Positions 1 to 7,970 of a stretch of 35,079 bases of DNA are shown in pieces. Numbering within the stretch: the stretch's first letter is position 1; every line of letters begins with the position of its first letter. This stretch comes from JAXHUE01 sp034189655 (GTDB lineage Bacteria > Chloroflexota > Dehalococcoidia > E44-bin15): the NCBI GenBank assembly GCA_034189655.1, contig JAXHUE010000020.1, positions 1-35,079 on the forward strand. Reading direction: 5' to 3'. The translations under genes were made by a program, and so were the position numbers. Below the pieces are notes generated by a model. It was given only the letters and a program-made list of their open reading frames with translations. It was not told the DNA's origin and did not search any database.

Positions 1-843
1 AGGGCAGAGGAGGCGGCACGTGCCGCCCAGGGCGCCGCCGCCGCGGCAACGGAGGCATCGGGGGCACTGGAGGCAGCCACCAGGGCCGCCGAGGCCTCGG
101 CAAAGACACTGGGAGAGGAGACCTCAGCCAGGGTTGAGGAGGCCAGGAGGGCCGCCGAGGAGGCCACCGCCAAGGCCGAGGAGCTGACACAGGCAGCCAG
201 AGAGGCCGTCGCCGCCGCCCAGAAGGTAGCCGAGGAGGCCGCCTTGAGGACCGAGCGGGCCGCCATCGTCGCCAGGGAAGGCGTGGAAGCGGCCATGGAG
301 AAGGCACACGCCACCGGCATGCGTGCCGAGGCGAGCGTGCAGGCCGCCCAGGCAGCCGTCGCCGGACTGGAAGCAGGGCTCTCCGCTGAGACGGCGGAGA
401 AGGCCGGGGCCGCAGCCAGAGAGGCCAGGAGTGCGGCCGCGGCGGCCTTCGATGCCGCCGATACTCTCGTGAGGAGGGCAGAGCTCGCCTCCATCGCCGG
501 GGGCGAGGCCATCGAGGCCGCAGCCAGCGTATCGGGGGCAACCGCAGAGAGGGTCGGTGGTGCCGGCAGAGAGGCCAGGGAGGCCGCCGCCACCGGTCTC
601 GAGGTGGCGGGCGAGACTCACGGGAAGGCCGCCATGGCTGAAGATGCGGGAATCGCCGCAGGCGAAGCCGCCAGTGCAGCCTCCGCCAAGGCGGCAAAGA
701 AGGCGGAGGAGGCCCTGATCCCGCTCATCGTAAGGAGGGTGATATCGTCCTGGGAGCTGCTCCTTATAATCATCGTGGTCTTCCTGTCAGCCGTCGTCAC
801 TGCCGTGGCAGTGAGCGGAGGCCTGGTCGGGCTCGGGACGTAA
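1..843 (+). CDS. Ala/Glu-rich coiled-coil protein with C-terminal membrane anchor (5' partial)
   Basis: The reading frame is open from the first base of the window and stops with TAA at 841-843, so the N-terminus lies outside. The visible part is about 280 residues. Nearly all of it is Ala, Glu, Arg, Lys and Gly in AAEEA/AREA-type runs with no proline-rich breaks, as expected for a long helix or coiled coil. The last ~30 residues form one hydrophobic segment (SWELLLIIIVVFLSAVV...) followed by a short Gly-rich tail, which would anchor the protein in the membrane with the coiled coil probably cytoplasmic. An internal TTG at 244 could be mistaken for a start, but the same low-complexity pattern continues upstream of it. 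I do not recognise a family. The composition is also seen in apolipoprotein-like and chemoreceptor-stalk-like repeats, but no signalling motif is visible. Function unknown. Confidence 0.7.
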   Translation, partial: RAEEAARAAQGAAAAATEASGALEAATRAAEASAKTLGEETSARVEEARRAAEEATAKAEELTQAAREAVAAAQKVAEEAALRTERAAIVAREGVEAAMEKAHATGMRAEASVQAAQAAVAGLEAGLSAETAEKAGAAAREARSAAAAAFDAADTLVRRAELASIAGGEAIEAAASVSGATAERVGGAGREAREAAATGLEVAGETHGKAAMAEDAGIAAGEAASAASAKAAKKAEEALIPLIVRRVISSWELLLIIIVVFLSAVVTAVAVSGGLVGLGT

Positions 844-1204
844 GCACTGGGCGGAATGCCGGGTGCTGAATCCGCCCGGTGCATCTCGACCTTGCGTGCC
901 GCCGCCCTGCTGTGCATAGTGCCCGGCGTTCCAACGCCGGGGCGCGCGGCCCCATGCCCCCTGTCGAAGAGGACGGCGAGAATCTCGCATGCCACCTGCC
1001 GCCGCACCGGGGGCCAGGCCGCCTCCACAGGCACAACTCCCTGGCCACACCCGTGCCGCGCGCGGGGTGCAGGCCACCAGGGTCTGCCTCGTGACCAGGG
1101 GCAGCACATGGGAGCGCCGGTGCTGGATGTCTTTCCCAGAAGAGTCGTAGTGATATACAATGGTCGCGACGGGTGGCATACGGCTGTTCGTAAGGAGGTG
1201 AACC
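844..1204. other. Gene-free stretch with a hairpin and a weak promoter upstream of corA
   Basis: No reading frame here looks like a real gene; the overlapping small frames lack family features and plausible ribosome sites. A perfect 9-bp inverted repeat lies at 922-941 (CCCGGCGTT, CC, AACGCCGGG) and could end transcription of the coiled-coil gene, although no T-run follows. Just before corA, TACAAT at 1156-1161 resembles a -10 box. The upstream sequence around 1132-1137 (TTTCCC) is a poor -35, so the promoter is tentative. Confidence 0.4.
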
Positions 1205-2278
1205 GTGGCGCTAGCGGCATATCACCTGGGCGCGGATGGTACACTTACGCGTGACCTCAGTGAGGACGGGGTGAGGGCGGCGTTCGAATCGGGGCAGGGG
1301 CTGCTGTGGATAGACATCTGCGAGACCACCGATGAGGACGCCCGTCTGCTCGAGCAGGCCTTCTCTTTTCACCACCTCGCCATAGAGGACTGTGTGAGCG
1401 ATAGGGTCCATCCCCCCAAGATAGATGACTTCGGTGACTACCTCTTCATCATCGTCCACGGCATCAACCACACCACGGAATCGGACATAGTGCAGACGGC
1501 GGAGCTCGCCCTGTTCCTGGGCCCACACTATGTAGTGAGCACTCACAAGACCCACCTCTACAGCGTTGAGTCGGTGAGGAGGATGGTGGAGGACAGGGGC
1601 CGCCCCATGAGGCGGGGTGCCACCTTCCTGGCCCATTCCCTGATCGATGCCCTGATCGATAACGTGCTGCCCACCATCGACAAGATGAGTGAGTTTGCCG
1701 AGGACATCGAGGAGGAGGTGATCCGCGCCCCCCAGCTCTCTAGCCTGGAGTCGGTCATCAAGCTCAAGCGCTCTGCCCTGCGCATACACCGGGTCATGGC
1801 CCCGCAGCGGGAGACTATAAACCAGCTGAGCCGTGGCGAGTTCGCCATGGTAGGGGAGGACGCCCTCATCTTCTTCCGCGACATCTACGACCATGTCGTC
1901 CGCATCGAGGAGCTGAACCAGTCGATAAGAGACCGGGCCGACTACATCATGTCCACGTACCTCTCATCCGTGGCCAACCGCCAGAACGAGACCATGAGGG
2001 TGCTCTCGATCGTGGCCACCATATTCATGCCCCTCACGCTGGTGGCCGCCATCTACGGCATGAACTTCGACAACATGCCTGAGCTTCACGTGTCGTGGGC
2101 CTACTTCGCCGTCCTGGGGTTCATGGCGGTGATCGCTCTCGGCGCCATATACATGTTCTGGGCCAAGAGCTGGGTGAGCTGGGGCCGACGACAGGTAAGT
2201 CGGATAAAACCCTTCGCCGTGGAGCCCGAGAAGCTCATCGGCCACCTCGGGGGCCTGCCCAGGTGGCACCGCCGCTGA
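1205..2278 (+). CDS. corA: CorA-family divalent metal ion channel
   Basis: This is a 357-residue CorA-type membrane channel, expected to import Mg2+ (some members carry Co2+, Ni2+ or Zn2+). The start is GTG at 1205, chosen because AAGGAGGTG at about 1193-1201 sits just upstream and the length fits the family. The N-terminal two thirds form the cytoplasmic domain, with the long charged stalk helix at about residues 160-260. Two hydrophobic helices follow near the C-terminus. The family signature GMN is at residues 285-287 (YGMNFDNMPEL), at the end of the first membrane helix, and a basic tail follows the second. All of this is canonical for a pentameric CorA. The next gene starts 32 bases after the stop on the same strand, so the two may share a transcript, but I see no functional link between them. 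Confidence 0.93.
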   Translation: MALAAYHLGADGTLTRDLSEDGVRAAFESGQGLLWIDICETTDEDARLLEQAFSFHHLAIEDCVSDRVHPPKIDDFGDYLFIIVHGINHTTESDIVQTAELALFLGPHYVVSTHKTHLYSVESVRRMVEDRGRPMRRGATFLAHSLIDALIDNVLPTIDKMSEFAEDIEEEVIRAPQLSSLESVIKLKRSALRIHRVMAPQRETINQLSRGEFAMVGEDALIFFRDIYDHVVRIEELNQSIRDRADYIMSTYLSSVANRQNETMRVLSIVATIFMPLTLVAAIYGMNFDNMPELHVSWAYFAVLGFMAVIALGAIYMFWAKSWVSWGRRQVSRIKPFAVEPEKLIGHLGGLPRWHRR

Positions 2279-2310
2279 ATACCGCTTCCCTGAGAGAGGA
2301 GGAGAGCGAC

Positions 2311-3678
2311 ATGGATACAAAGATCATGCTGGGAGAGCGAGAGATACCCTCCGAGTGGTACAACATCGTACCTGACCTGCCCTTCTCCATGCCGCCGGCT
2401 ACCAGCCCCAAGACGGGCTACCCGATAGGGTCACACGAGCTCGAAGACCTCTTCCCCAAGGCCCTCATCGAGCAGGAGCTCGACAGGGGCCAGCGCAGGT
2501 TCAAGGTCCCCGACGAGGTGCGGGAGGTGTATGCGCTGTGGCGTCCCACGCCAGTGTTCAGGGCACAGCGACTGGAGCGTGCACTGGAGACGCCGGCGCA
2601 GGTCTTCTACAAGTATGAGGGGGTGAGCCCCTCGGGCAGCCACGAGCTCAATACCGCCGTGCCCCAGGCCTACTACTCCACTCGGCAGGGTGTGCGCCGC
2701 ATCACCACCGGGACCGGGGCCGGTGAGTGGGGGATCGCCCTCGCCATGGCGTGCAAGTTCTTCGACATCGCCTGCGATATCTTCATGGTGCGTGCAGCGT
2801 ACCAGCAGAAGCTCTTTGGTCGCACCATGATGCAGATATGGGGGGCAGGGGTCACTCCGAGCCCCAGCCCCGATACCTTTACCGGTAAACGGGTGCTCTC
2901 TGAAGACCCCGATAGCACCGGAAGCCTGGGCATGGCCATCAGTGATGCGGTGGCCAGTGCCATGTCCCAGGTCGAGACCAAGTACGCCCTGGGCAGCGTG
3001 ATGAACCACGTGATGCTGCACCAGACCGTGATCGGCCTGGAGGCCAAGAGGCAGATGGAGATGGCAAAGGCCTATCCTGATATCGTGATCGGCTGTGTTG
3101 GCGGAGGCAGCAACTTCGCCGGGCTCACCTTCCCCTTCGTAGCGGACAACCTCAAGAAGAAGAGGACTCGCTTCGTTGCCGTCGAGCCCATGGCCGCCCC
3201 CAGCCTCACCAGAGGCAGGTATGCCTACGACTACCCCGACTCCGGTGGGCTCATGCCCATGCTCAAGATGCACACCCTGGGCCACGACTTCGTGCCACCC
3301 CATATCCGGGCCGGGTCGATGCGGTACCACGGCATGTCTCCCCTGGTGAGTGCCCTCTATGACAACAAGCTCATAGAGGCGGTCGCCCACCACCAGAACG
3401 ATGTCCTGGAGAGCGCCATCCTGTTCGCCCAGTGCGAGGGCATCGTTCCCGCCCCCGAGTCAGCATACGCCATAAAGGCCGTGGTCGAAGAGGCCCTCGC
3501 CTGCAAGTCCTCCCGGGAGAGGAAGACCATCCTCTTCGCCTTGAACGCACATGGCTACTTCGACCTGGATGTCTACCAGGCATACCTGGATGGCAAGGTG
3601 GAGCACTTCCAGACGCCAGAGGGGAAGATAGAAGAGGCCCTGGCCAGGCTGCCCACGGTGCAGGGGAACGCCCCGTAG
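2311..3678 (+). CDS. TrpB2-like protein (tryptophan synthase beta paralogue) lacking the PLP lysine
   Basis: This 455-residue protein follows the TrpB2 branch of tryptophan synthase beta along its whole length (for example WRPTPVFRAQRLE, YKYEGVSPSGSH, YALGSVMNHVMLHQTVIGLEAK, KMHTLGHDFVPP, EGIVPAPESAYAIKA). TrpB2 enzymes condense indole with serine using PLP. Here the Schiff-base lysine of GSHKxNTA is Glu112 (GSHELNTA). The general-acid Glu of the ETGAGQWG motif is Gly134 (GTGAGEWG). The Ser of the loop facing the PLP pyridine ring (SGHG) is Asn412 (NAHG). The phosphate-binding GGGSN at 264-268 is intact. ATG at 2311 was chosen over an in-frame upstream start inside corA because GAGAGGAGGAG lies 8-17 bases before it and the protein then begins as TrpB2 does. 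No trpA or other trp gene is in the window. It may be a repurposed or regulatory pseudo-enzyme; tryptophan synthesis seems unlikely. Confidence 0.88.
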   Translation: MDTKIMLGEREIPSEWYNIVPDLPFSMPPATSPKTGYPIGSHELEDLFPKALIEQELDRGQRRFKVPDEVREVYALWRPTPVFRAQRLERALETPAQVFYKYEGVSPSGSHELNTAVPQAYYSTRQGVRRITTGTGAGEWGIALAMACKFFDIACDIFMVRAAYQQKLFGRTMMQIWGAGVTPSPSPDTFTGKRVLSEDPDSTGSLGMAISDAVASAMSQVETKYALGSVMNHVMLHQTVIGLEAKRQMEMAKAYPDIVIGCVGGGSNFAGLTFPFVADNLKKKRTRFVAVEPMAAPSLTRGRYAYDYPDSGGLMPMLKMHTLGHDFVPPHIRAGSMRYHGMSPLVSALYDNKLIEAVAHHQNDVLESAILFAQCEGIVPAPESAYAIKAVVEEALACKSSRERKTILFALNAHGYFDLDVYQAYLDGKVEHFQTPEGKIEEALARLPTVQGNAP

Positions 3679-4031
3679 CCCGGCGCGTAGAAGATGCCAT
3701 GGGGCTTTGTACTGGGGCCGTCACAGTGAAGGGGGCAGGTCACTTTTACCCCGCGTGGGGGACTGGTGTCTGAAGGGCGTCCACGTGACTGCTGGTATCC
3801 CGGAGCCATTCTTCACTGTGAGCATTTATAGGTATTTATCCTTTTGTGAGGTGAAGGCGGCAGGGGGGTCGAGGTGCCGCTGCGGGCGCACGTCGTCGAG
3901 CCGGGCCGCCTTACACAGCGTCTACCTCCAGGACTACTTCGAGGGAAGGTCGGGGTCGGTCACTGTGTCTCTCGCCGGTGGCGCTTCCGGGCCGGTGCTC
4001 TTCGCCCACAAGGGCAGGCCCCACGCCCTGA
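3679..4031 (+). other. Gene-free stretch, possibly holding the remnant of a lost gene
   Basis: No complete gene is visible. The plus-strand frame covering about 3890-4030 reads VYLQDYFEGRSGSVTVSLAGG... with strongly G/C-ending codons like the neighbouring genes. The part before it (about 3800-3870) is AT-rich and not gene-like, and the frame runs without a break into the antisense side of the radical SAM gene. This could be the decayed piece of a native gene cut by the AT-richer insert to its right. I cannot assign a family, and chance remains possible. Confidence 0.3.
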
Positions 4032-5036
4032 TTATGTTTCTTGAACTACGCCCTGGGGTTCATAGACGCAACCAGGGTCTTCCTCAAGATAGTCTCCATA
4101 ATGAAAATAGGCTCTTGCCCGGCAACCACCACAGATACTCTTATAGTTACATATCCCACATTTGCCTTTCAGCTTACTAAAATCTCTCAGGTTCTCAAAG
4201 ACTTCAGAACTGGGCCATATGTCCTTGAAACTCCTCTCCCTTACATTACCGGCACTTACGGGAAGGTGGTCACACGGGTAAACATTACCTCTATGGGAAA
4301 CGAAAACGAAGCTTATCCCCGCAGAGCACCCTCTGGCGACCTTCCACTCGCCACGCGTTACCTCTCCGAAAAACCTCAGGTATTGAGGGGCACAGGTAGC
4401 CGCTATCTCCACGTCTACCTCTCTCCTCTTTTCAGAGAGCCATTTAAGTGCTACCTCGTATTGCTCGGGAGAGAGCATGTACCCCTCGGGGAAACTCTTT
4501 GTTGGCACCAAGAAGAAGACGTGCCACGCATCTACTCCTAGCTCTTGGATAAACTCCATCAGGGCTGGCATCTCATCCTTATTGATATCGGTAATTACCG
4601 AATTTACCTGAACACTTACGCCCTCTTCCTGGCAATACTTAATTCCTTGTAAGGCATTATCAAATTCCCCACGCAGAGAGTTATGGATTTCCGCAGAAGC
4701 ACCATCCAGGTCGATAGCTACCCGATAGACATGGGCCTCCTTTAGCTTCCTCGCTTTATCACTGGTAATGAGGGTCCCATTAGTACCTATTCCCACTGGC
4801 AGTCCCTTCTGCCAGCAGTGTTCCGCAAGCTCAAACATATCCTCTCTCATCAAGGGTTCTCCTCCAGTGAACAGCACCAGTGGCCTGGCAAAGGAGGAGA
4901 CCTCATCTATAAGCGAAAACTCTTCTTCAAGGGTTAGTTCTTTGCCCTCCTCTTCTATAGAATAGGCAGAGCAATACTTGCATTGGAGGTTGCACTCCCT
5001 TGTTGTTTCCAGGCAGAGGACTCTCAAATCGGACAT
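4032..5036 (-). CDS. Radical SAM protein with C-terminal SPASM domain
   Basis: The 334-residue product has the radical SAM motif CxxxCxxC at C15, C19 and C22 (TRECNLQCKYC), followed by FTGGEPL, for the SAM-binding [4Fe-4S] cluster. The C-terminal SPASM domain has C237, G250, C255, then C293, C296, C302, C305 and C323, enough for two auxiliary clusters. Such proteins usually modify peptides (PqqE, anSME and mycofactocin maturases) or haem precursors (AhbD, NirJ). No precursor peptide or haem gene is visible nearby, so the substrate is unknown. A longer frame begins at 5156, but the promoter at 5106-5134 lies inside that extension and the family normally begins close to the CxxxCxxC motif, so ATG at 5036 is preferred. 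The gene is clearly AT-richer than its neighbours, with A/T-ending codons, and sits beside tRNA-Glu: probable horizontal acquisition. Confidence 0.88.
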   Translation of the reverse strand: MSDLRVLCLETTRECNLQCKYCSAYSIEEEGKELTLEEEFSLIDEVSSFARPLVLFTGGEPLMREDMFELAEHCWQKGLPVGIGTNGTLITSDKARKLKEAHVYRVAIDLDGASAEIHNSLRGEFDNALQGIKYCQEEGVSVQVNSVITDINKDEMPALMEFIQELGVDAWHVFFLVPTKSFPEGYMLSPEQYEVALKWLSEKRREVDVEIAATCAPQYLRFFGEVTRGEWKVARGCSAGISFVFVSHRGNVYPCDHLPVSAGNVRERSFKDIWPSSEVFENLRDFSKLKGKCGICNYKSICGGCRARAYFHYGDYLEEDPGCVYEPQGVVQET

Positions 5037-5105
5037 TCTCGAAACTCTTTTCCCATCAGGATATGCATGGCAGTCTAGTGGTAGGGTGCCAGCGCATTCT
5101 GGGCG

Positions 5106-5134
5106 ATTATACCTTATGTGGCTGTGGGGCTCAA
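5106..5134 (-). promoter_or_regulatory. Promoter of the radical SAM gene
   Basis: Read on the minus strand: TTGAGC (5129-5134), a 17-base spacer, then TATAAT (5106-5111). Transcription would begin near 5099, leaving a leader of about 60 bases before ATG 5036. It is close to the sigma-70 consensus, and it rules against the longer upstream start of the reading frame. Confidence 0.65.
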
Positions 5135-5354
5135 TAGCATCGCGTCGACACCTCAAGTTCTCGGTCGCTTAGACAATTTGGACAATCGTTCAGCGGGAGC
5201 TGAAAGGTAAACAGATCGGTTTTCGCCAAGGCTCGTGCAGCAGGAGCAGGCTGGCGGCCGGGCGGTACAAGAAGGTTGGGAATGCCACTGTGGTGATCTG
5301 GAAGATGCTCATGCTGGTGGGGCGGAGATTTCGGAAGCTGGGCGGGAATATGGG
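5135..5354 (+). other. Gene-free stretch; possible transposase C-terminal remnant
   Basis: No intact gene. The plus-strand frame beginning near 5200 reads ...LAAGRYKKVGNATVVIWKMLMLVGRRF..., which resembles the basic/hydrophobic C-terminal end of IS110-type transposases. It has no start and runs directly into the tRNA-Glu gene. If it is real, a decayed insertion element lies between the tRNA and the AT-rich radical SAM gene. The resemblance is by eye only and covers about 35 residues. Confidence 0.25.
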
Positions 5355-5357
5355 TGG

Positions 5358-5431
5358 TGGCGCATGCGGGATTCGAACCCGCGATCTCCTCCTTGAGAGG
5401 GAGGTGTCCTAAGCCCCTAGACGAATGCGCC
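5358..5431 (-). tRNA. tRNA-Glu (anticodon CTC)
   Basis: On the minus strand the sequence folds as a 74-nt cloverleaf. The acceptor stem GGCGCAT pairs with ATGCGCC, followed by discriminator A. The D-arm is GTCTAGGGGCTTAGGAC. The anticodon stem CCTCC/GGAGG encloses loop CTCTCAA, giving anticodon CTC, which reads GAG (Glu). The T-arm is CGGGTTCGAATCCCG. The 3' CCA is encoded (5355-5357). It lies downstream of the acyl-CoA ligase gene on the same strand. I see no strong separate promoter, so it may be processed from a longer transcript. Confidence 0.95.
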
Positions 5432-5557
5432 ACTTTTAAAGGCCGTCTACTTATGCCTTGGGGGAGAAGGGGGCTGCCCCCGCGGGCACAGACGACATTA
5501 TCGCCTTTTTATTCGTCGAAGTCAAGCTCGCCGTTCGAGAACAGGCCCTGTTGTACC

Positions 5558-7006
5558 TCAAAGGGATGCCTTCCTCTGATGGTACTGGTAGACACGGTAT
5601 ATGGCCTGGGCCGCCTGGCTTGCCGTGGTGAAGATGGGCACCCCGGCCTCGACGAGCCTGGCCTTCTGCTCGGCGATGCTCTTCCACCTCACGTCCTCGA
5701 AGCTATCCGTCCCCAGCGCGCCGGTGTTGAGCACCACTGCCAGTGGCGTGGTGGTCTCTCTCGACAGCTCGATGACGCCGTTCACCTCGATGGTGACGTG
5801 GGCGGCAAGGTCTGCCGAGGAGAAGGGGCCGCCCACGGTGACGTTGGAGATCACCAGGTCGAAGCTGGGGCTCTGGGCCATCATCTTCAGGATGGTGCCG
5901 GCGAGGTTGGAGCCGAAGGCCTCCTCAGGGAAGATAGACACATCGACGGGGTTTCTCAGCCAGCCCCACCACAGCTCAGGCAACGTCTTCCGGACTTGCT
6001 CCTCGATATCCTCGGTGAAGGGGGCCAGGTCGAAGCCGGCCTCGGCCCACTCGTCTGCGGAGAGCACGCTCTTGCCGCCGCCGCCGCCTACCACACCGAC
6101 ACGAGTGCCGTGGACCGGTGGGAGGAAGTCGAAGGCCACCACCAGGTCGATCATGTCCTCTAAAGTGCTGGCCTGGACTGCCCCTGCCTGCCTCATCGCG
6201 GTATCCCACGCCTGCATCGAGCCGGCCAGGGCAGCGGTGTGTGAGGCCGCGGCCTTGGCACCGGCACCGCTCCTGCCTGCCTTCAAGATGATGACCGGTT
6301 TCTTGGCCACGGTCTCACTGAGCACGCGGAGAAATCTCCTGCCGTCTTTCACCCCCTCGATGTAGGCGGCTATCACCTCGGTCTCTGGGTCCTGTGCGAA
6401 GTACTCGAGGAGGTCGGCCTCGTTCAAGTCGAGGCCGTTGCCATAGCTTACCACCTTGCTGAAGCGCGTCCCCCTCAAGGCGGCGTAGTGGATGAACTCT
6501 ATAGAGGCCCCACCGCTCTGCATGAACATACCCACACGGCCCGGCTCCTTGGGGAACTCGTAGGCGAAGGAGATGCCCTCCCTGGGGTAGAACAGGCCCA
6601 TGCTGTTGGGGCCGATCAGGCGTATCCCGTACTCGCGGGTCTTCTTGAGCACCTCCTGCTCCATCCTGGCGGCGTCCTCGCTTCCGGTCTCGCTGAAGCG
6701 GCCGGTGAAGAAGTGGATGACCTTGACCCCCTTGCGGTGTGCGTGCTCGATGAGGTCGAGGACCCTGGAGGCGGAGAGGCACGATATCACGTAGTCAACG
6801 GGCCCCGGGATGTCGAGGAGCGAGGGATAGGCCTGGTGCCCCAGCACCTCGGGCCAGTTGGGGGTCACCGGGTAGATCTGTCCCTGGTAGCCGTAGCTTA
6901 TCAGGTGAGATACGTAGCGGTACCCCATCGAAAACGGGTTCCCGGATGCCCCGGCAACGGCGATGGAGCGCGGATGAAAGGCAGCCTCCAACTGCTCTGT
7001 GAGCAT
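5558..7006 (-). CDS. ADP-forming acyl-CoA synthetase, alpha-type subunit (CoA-binding and ligase domains)
   Basis: The 482-residue protein belongs to the NDP-forming acyl-CoA ligase family, which interconverts acyl-CoA + ADP + Pi with acid + CoA + ATP and lets anaerobes make ATP from acyl-CoA. It begins with a Rossmann CoA-binding domain (HPRSIAVAGAS, residues 11-21), continues through IGPNSMG (131-137), and contains SHTAALAG with His256, matching the conserved phospho-histidine segment of the alpha subunit. The ATP-grasp beta subunit is not fused and is not in the window. ATG at 7006 was preferred to an in-frame start at 7066 because AAAGGAGG lies just upstream and the extra N-terminus is not family-like. 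It has its own promoter (7068-7096). The acyl substrate cannot be told from sequence. The CoA-transferases further along may feed the same acyl-CoA pool, but that is speculation. Confidence 0.88.
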   Translation of the reverse strand: MLTEQLEAAFHPRSIAVAGASGNPFSMGYRYVSHLISYGYQGQIYPVTPNWPEVLGHQAYPSLLDIPGPVDYVISCLSASRVLDLIEHAHRKGVKVIHFFTGRFSETGSEDAARMEQEVLKKTREYGIRLIGPNSMGLFYPREGISFAYEFPKEPGRVGMFMQSGGASIEFIHYAALRGTRFSKVVSYGNGLDLNEADLLEYFAQDPETEVIAAYIEGVKDGRRFLRVLSETVAKKPVIILKAGRSGAGAKAAASHTAALAGSMQAWDTAMRQAGAVQASTLEDMIDLVVAFDFLPPVHGTRVGVVGGGGGKSVLSADEWAEAGFDLAPFTEDIEEQVRKTLPELWWGWLRNPVDVSIFPEEAFGSNLAGTILKMMAQSPSFDLVISNVTVGGPFSSADLAAHVTIEVNGVIELSRETTTPLAVVLNTGALGTDSFEDVRWKSIAEQKARLVEAGVPIFTTASQAAQAIYRVYQYHQRKASL

Positions 7007-7067
7007 ATCAGCCTCCTTTATGGTTATGGTGGGGACGGGCGCGAGGTGCAGAATAAGGCTGGCCACT

Positions 7068-7096
7068 ATTATAACGTCTCACTCCGTGTATGGCAA
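7068..7096 (-). promoter_or_regulatory. Promoter of the acyl-CoA synthetase gene
   Basis: On the minus strand: TTGCCA (7091-7096), 17-base spacer, TATAAT (7068-7073). Predicted start near 7061, giving a leader of about 55 bases that contains the AAAGGAGG ribosome site. Confidence 0.75.
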
Positions 7097-7126
7097 CCGA
7101 TGACGGGTGCGGCCGACGGCGCGGGG

Positions 7127-7156
7127 TTTCACCCTCCAGTGCAGGCGTGGTACAAT
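7127..7156 (+). promoter_or_regulatory. Probable extended -10 promoter for the hydrolase/deacetylase pair
   Basis: TACAAT at 7151-7156 is preceded by TGG, an extended -10. A weak TTTCAC at 7127-7132 stands 18 bases upstream. The predicted start near 7163 is about 30 bases before GTG 7194. It is arranged back to back with the minus-strand promoter at 7068-7096. Confidence 0.45.
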
Positions 7157-7193
7157 GGTGGCGCGAAGAGAGGCTCCAGGAGGTGGCGGTATC

Positions 7194-7970
7194 GTGAGCG
7201 AAGGGCCCGACTTCTCCATACTGGACCGGCCAGAGGTCATACAGTTCATCTTCTACCCCAGGCGAGACTGGACGCCGCTCCCTCCCGGCGCCCGGGACTA
7301 CGTGGTGCCTGTCGCCGAGGGGGTATCGATAGCGTGTCGCTTCTATCCCGCGGAAAAGACATCGCCGTGCTTTCTCTACTTTCACGGGAACGGCGAGGTG
7401 GCCTGCGACCACGACTGGATAGCCCCGCTCTATAACCAGGACGGCATCGGCCTGTTCGTGGCCGACTATCGGGGCTATGGCAGAAGCGGCGGCAGCCCCT
7501 CGTTCGCCGCCATGACCGCCGACGCCCACGCCCTGTTCCGCTCCTTCGTCGATACCCTGCGCTCCGAGGGCTACAGTGGCCCCCTGTTCGTCATGGGGCG
7601 CTCCCTGGGGAGCCACTCCACGCTTGAGCTTGCCTACCACTACCCGGAGGCGCTCTCCGGCATCATCATCGAGAGCGGCTCGGCCAATATGGCAAGGCTC
7701 CTCCGCTTCTTCGACGTGCCCGAGGAGAGGCGCAGTGCGCTCGAGGAGGCCGGCTTTCACCGGTTGCGCTCCATCACGCTGCCCATCCTCATCCTGCACG
7801 GGGAGTGGGACACCTTGATACCGCTCGCCGAGGCCGTCAGGCTGTACGAGGGCATCGGCTCCCCGGAGAAGCGCCTCGAGGTCGTACCGGCAGCGGGGCA
7901 CAACGATATCCTGCTCGTGGGCACGGAGCAGTACTTCTCTGCCATCAGGGAGTTCGTCTTCGCGAGATGA
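7194..7970 (+). CDS. Alpha/beta hydrolase
   Basis: The 258-residue serine hydrolase has the full catalytic set. The nucleophile is Ser137 in GRSLGS, the acid is Asp206 in LHGEWDTLIP, and the base is His236 in AAGHND. The oxyanion-hole region is FHGNGE (about residues 63-68). It resembles BAAT/YfhR-type or lysophospholipase-like hydrolases; the substrate is not predictable. GTG at 7194 was chosen because CCAGGAGG lies about 11 bases upstream and the frame before it looks noncoding. No signal peptide is visible, so it is probably cytoplasmic. The stop codon overlaps the start of the next gene (ATGA at 7967-7970), so the two proteins are translationally coupled and may act on the same compound, for example ester or amide removal followed by deacetylation. 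Confidence 0.85.
   Translation: MSEGPDFSILDRPEVIQFIFYPRRDWTPLPPGARDYVVPVAEGVSIACRFYPAEKTSPCFLYFHGNGEVACDHDWIAPLYNQDGIGLFVADYRGYGRSGGSPSFAAMTADAHALFRSFVDTLRSEGYSGPLFVMGRSLGSHSTLELAYHYPEALSGIIIESGSANMARLLRFFDVPEERRSALEEAGFHRLRSITLPILILHGEWDTLIPLAEAVRLYEGIGSPEKRLEVVPAAGHNDILLVGTEQYFSAIREFVFAR

Noticed and set aside
2431..3393. 320-codon open frame on the minus strand
   Set aside because: Lies opposite the TrpB2-like gene and shows no family features.
5070..5096. tRNA D-arm-like sequence (GTCTAGTGGTAGGG) near the radical SAM gene
   Set aside because: It resembles the D-arm of tRNA-Gln, but no acceptor stem, anticodon arm or T-arm can be built around it, and it lies in the leader of the radical SAM transcript. 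Probably chance; a tRNA-derived att remnant cannot be shown.
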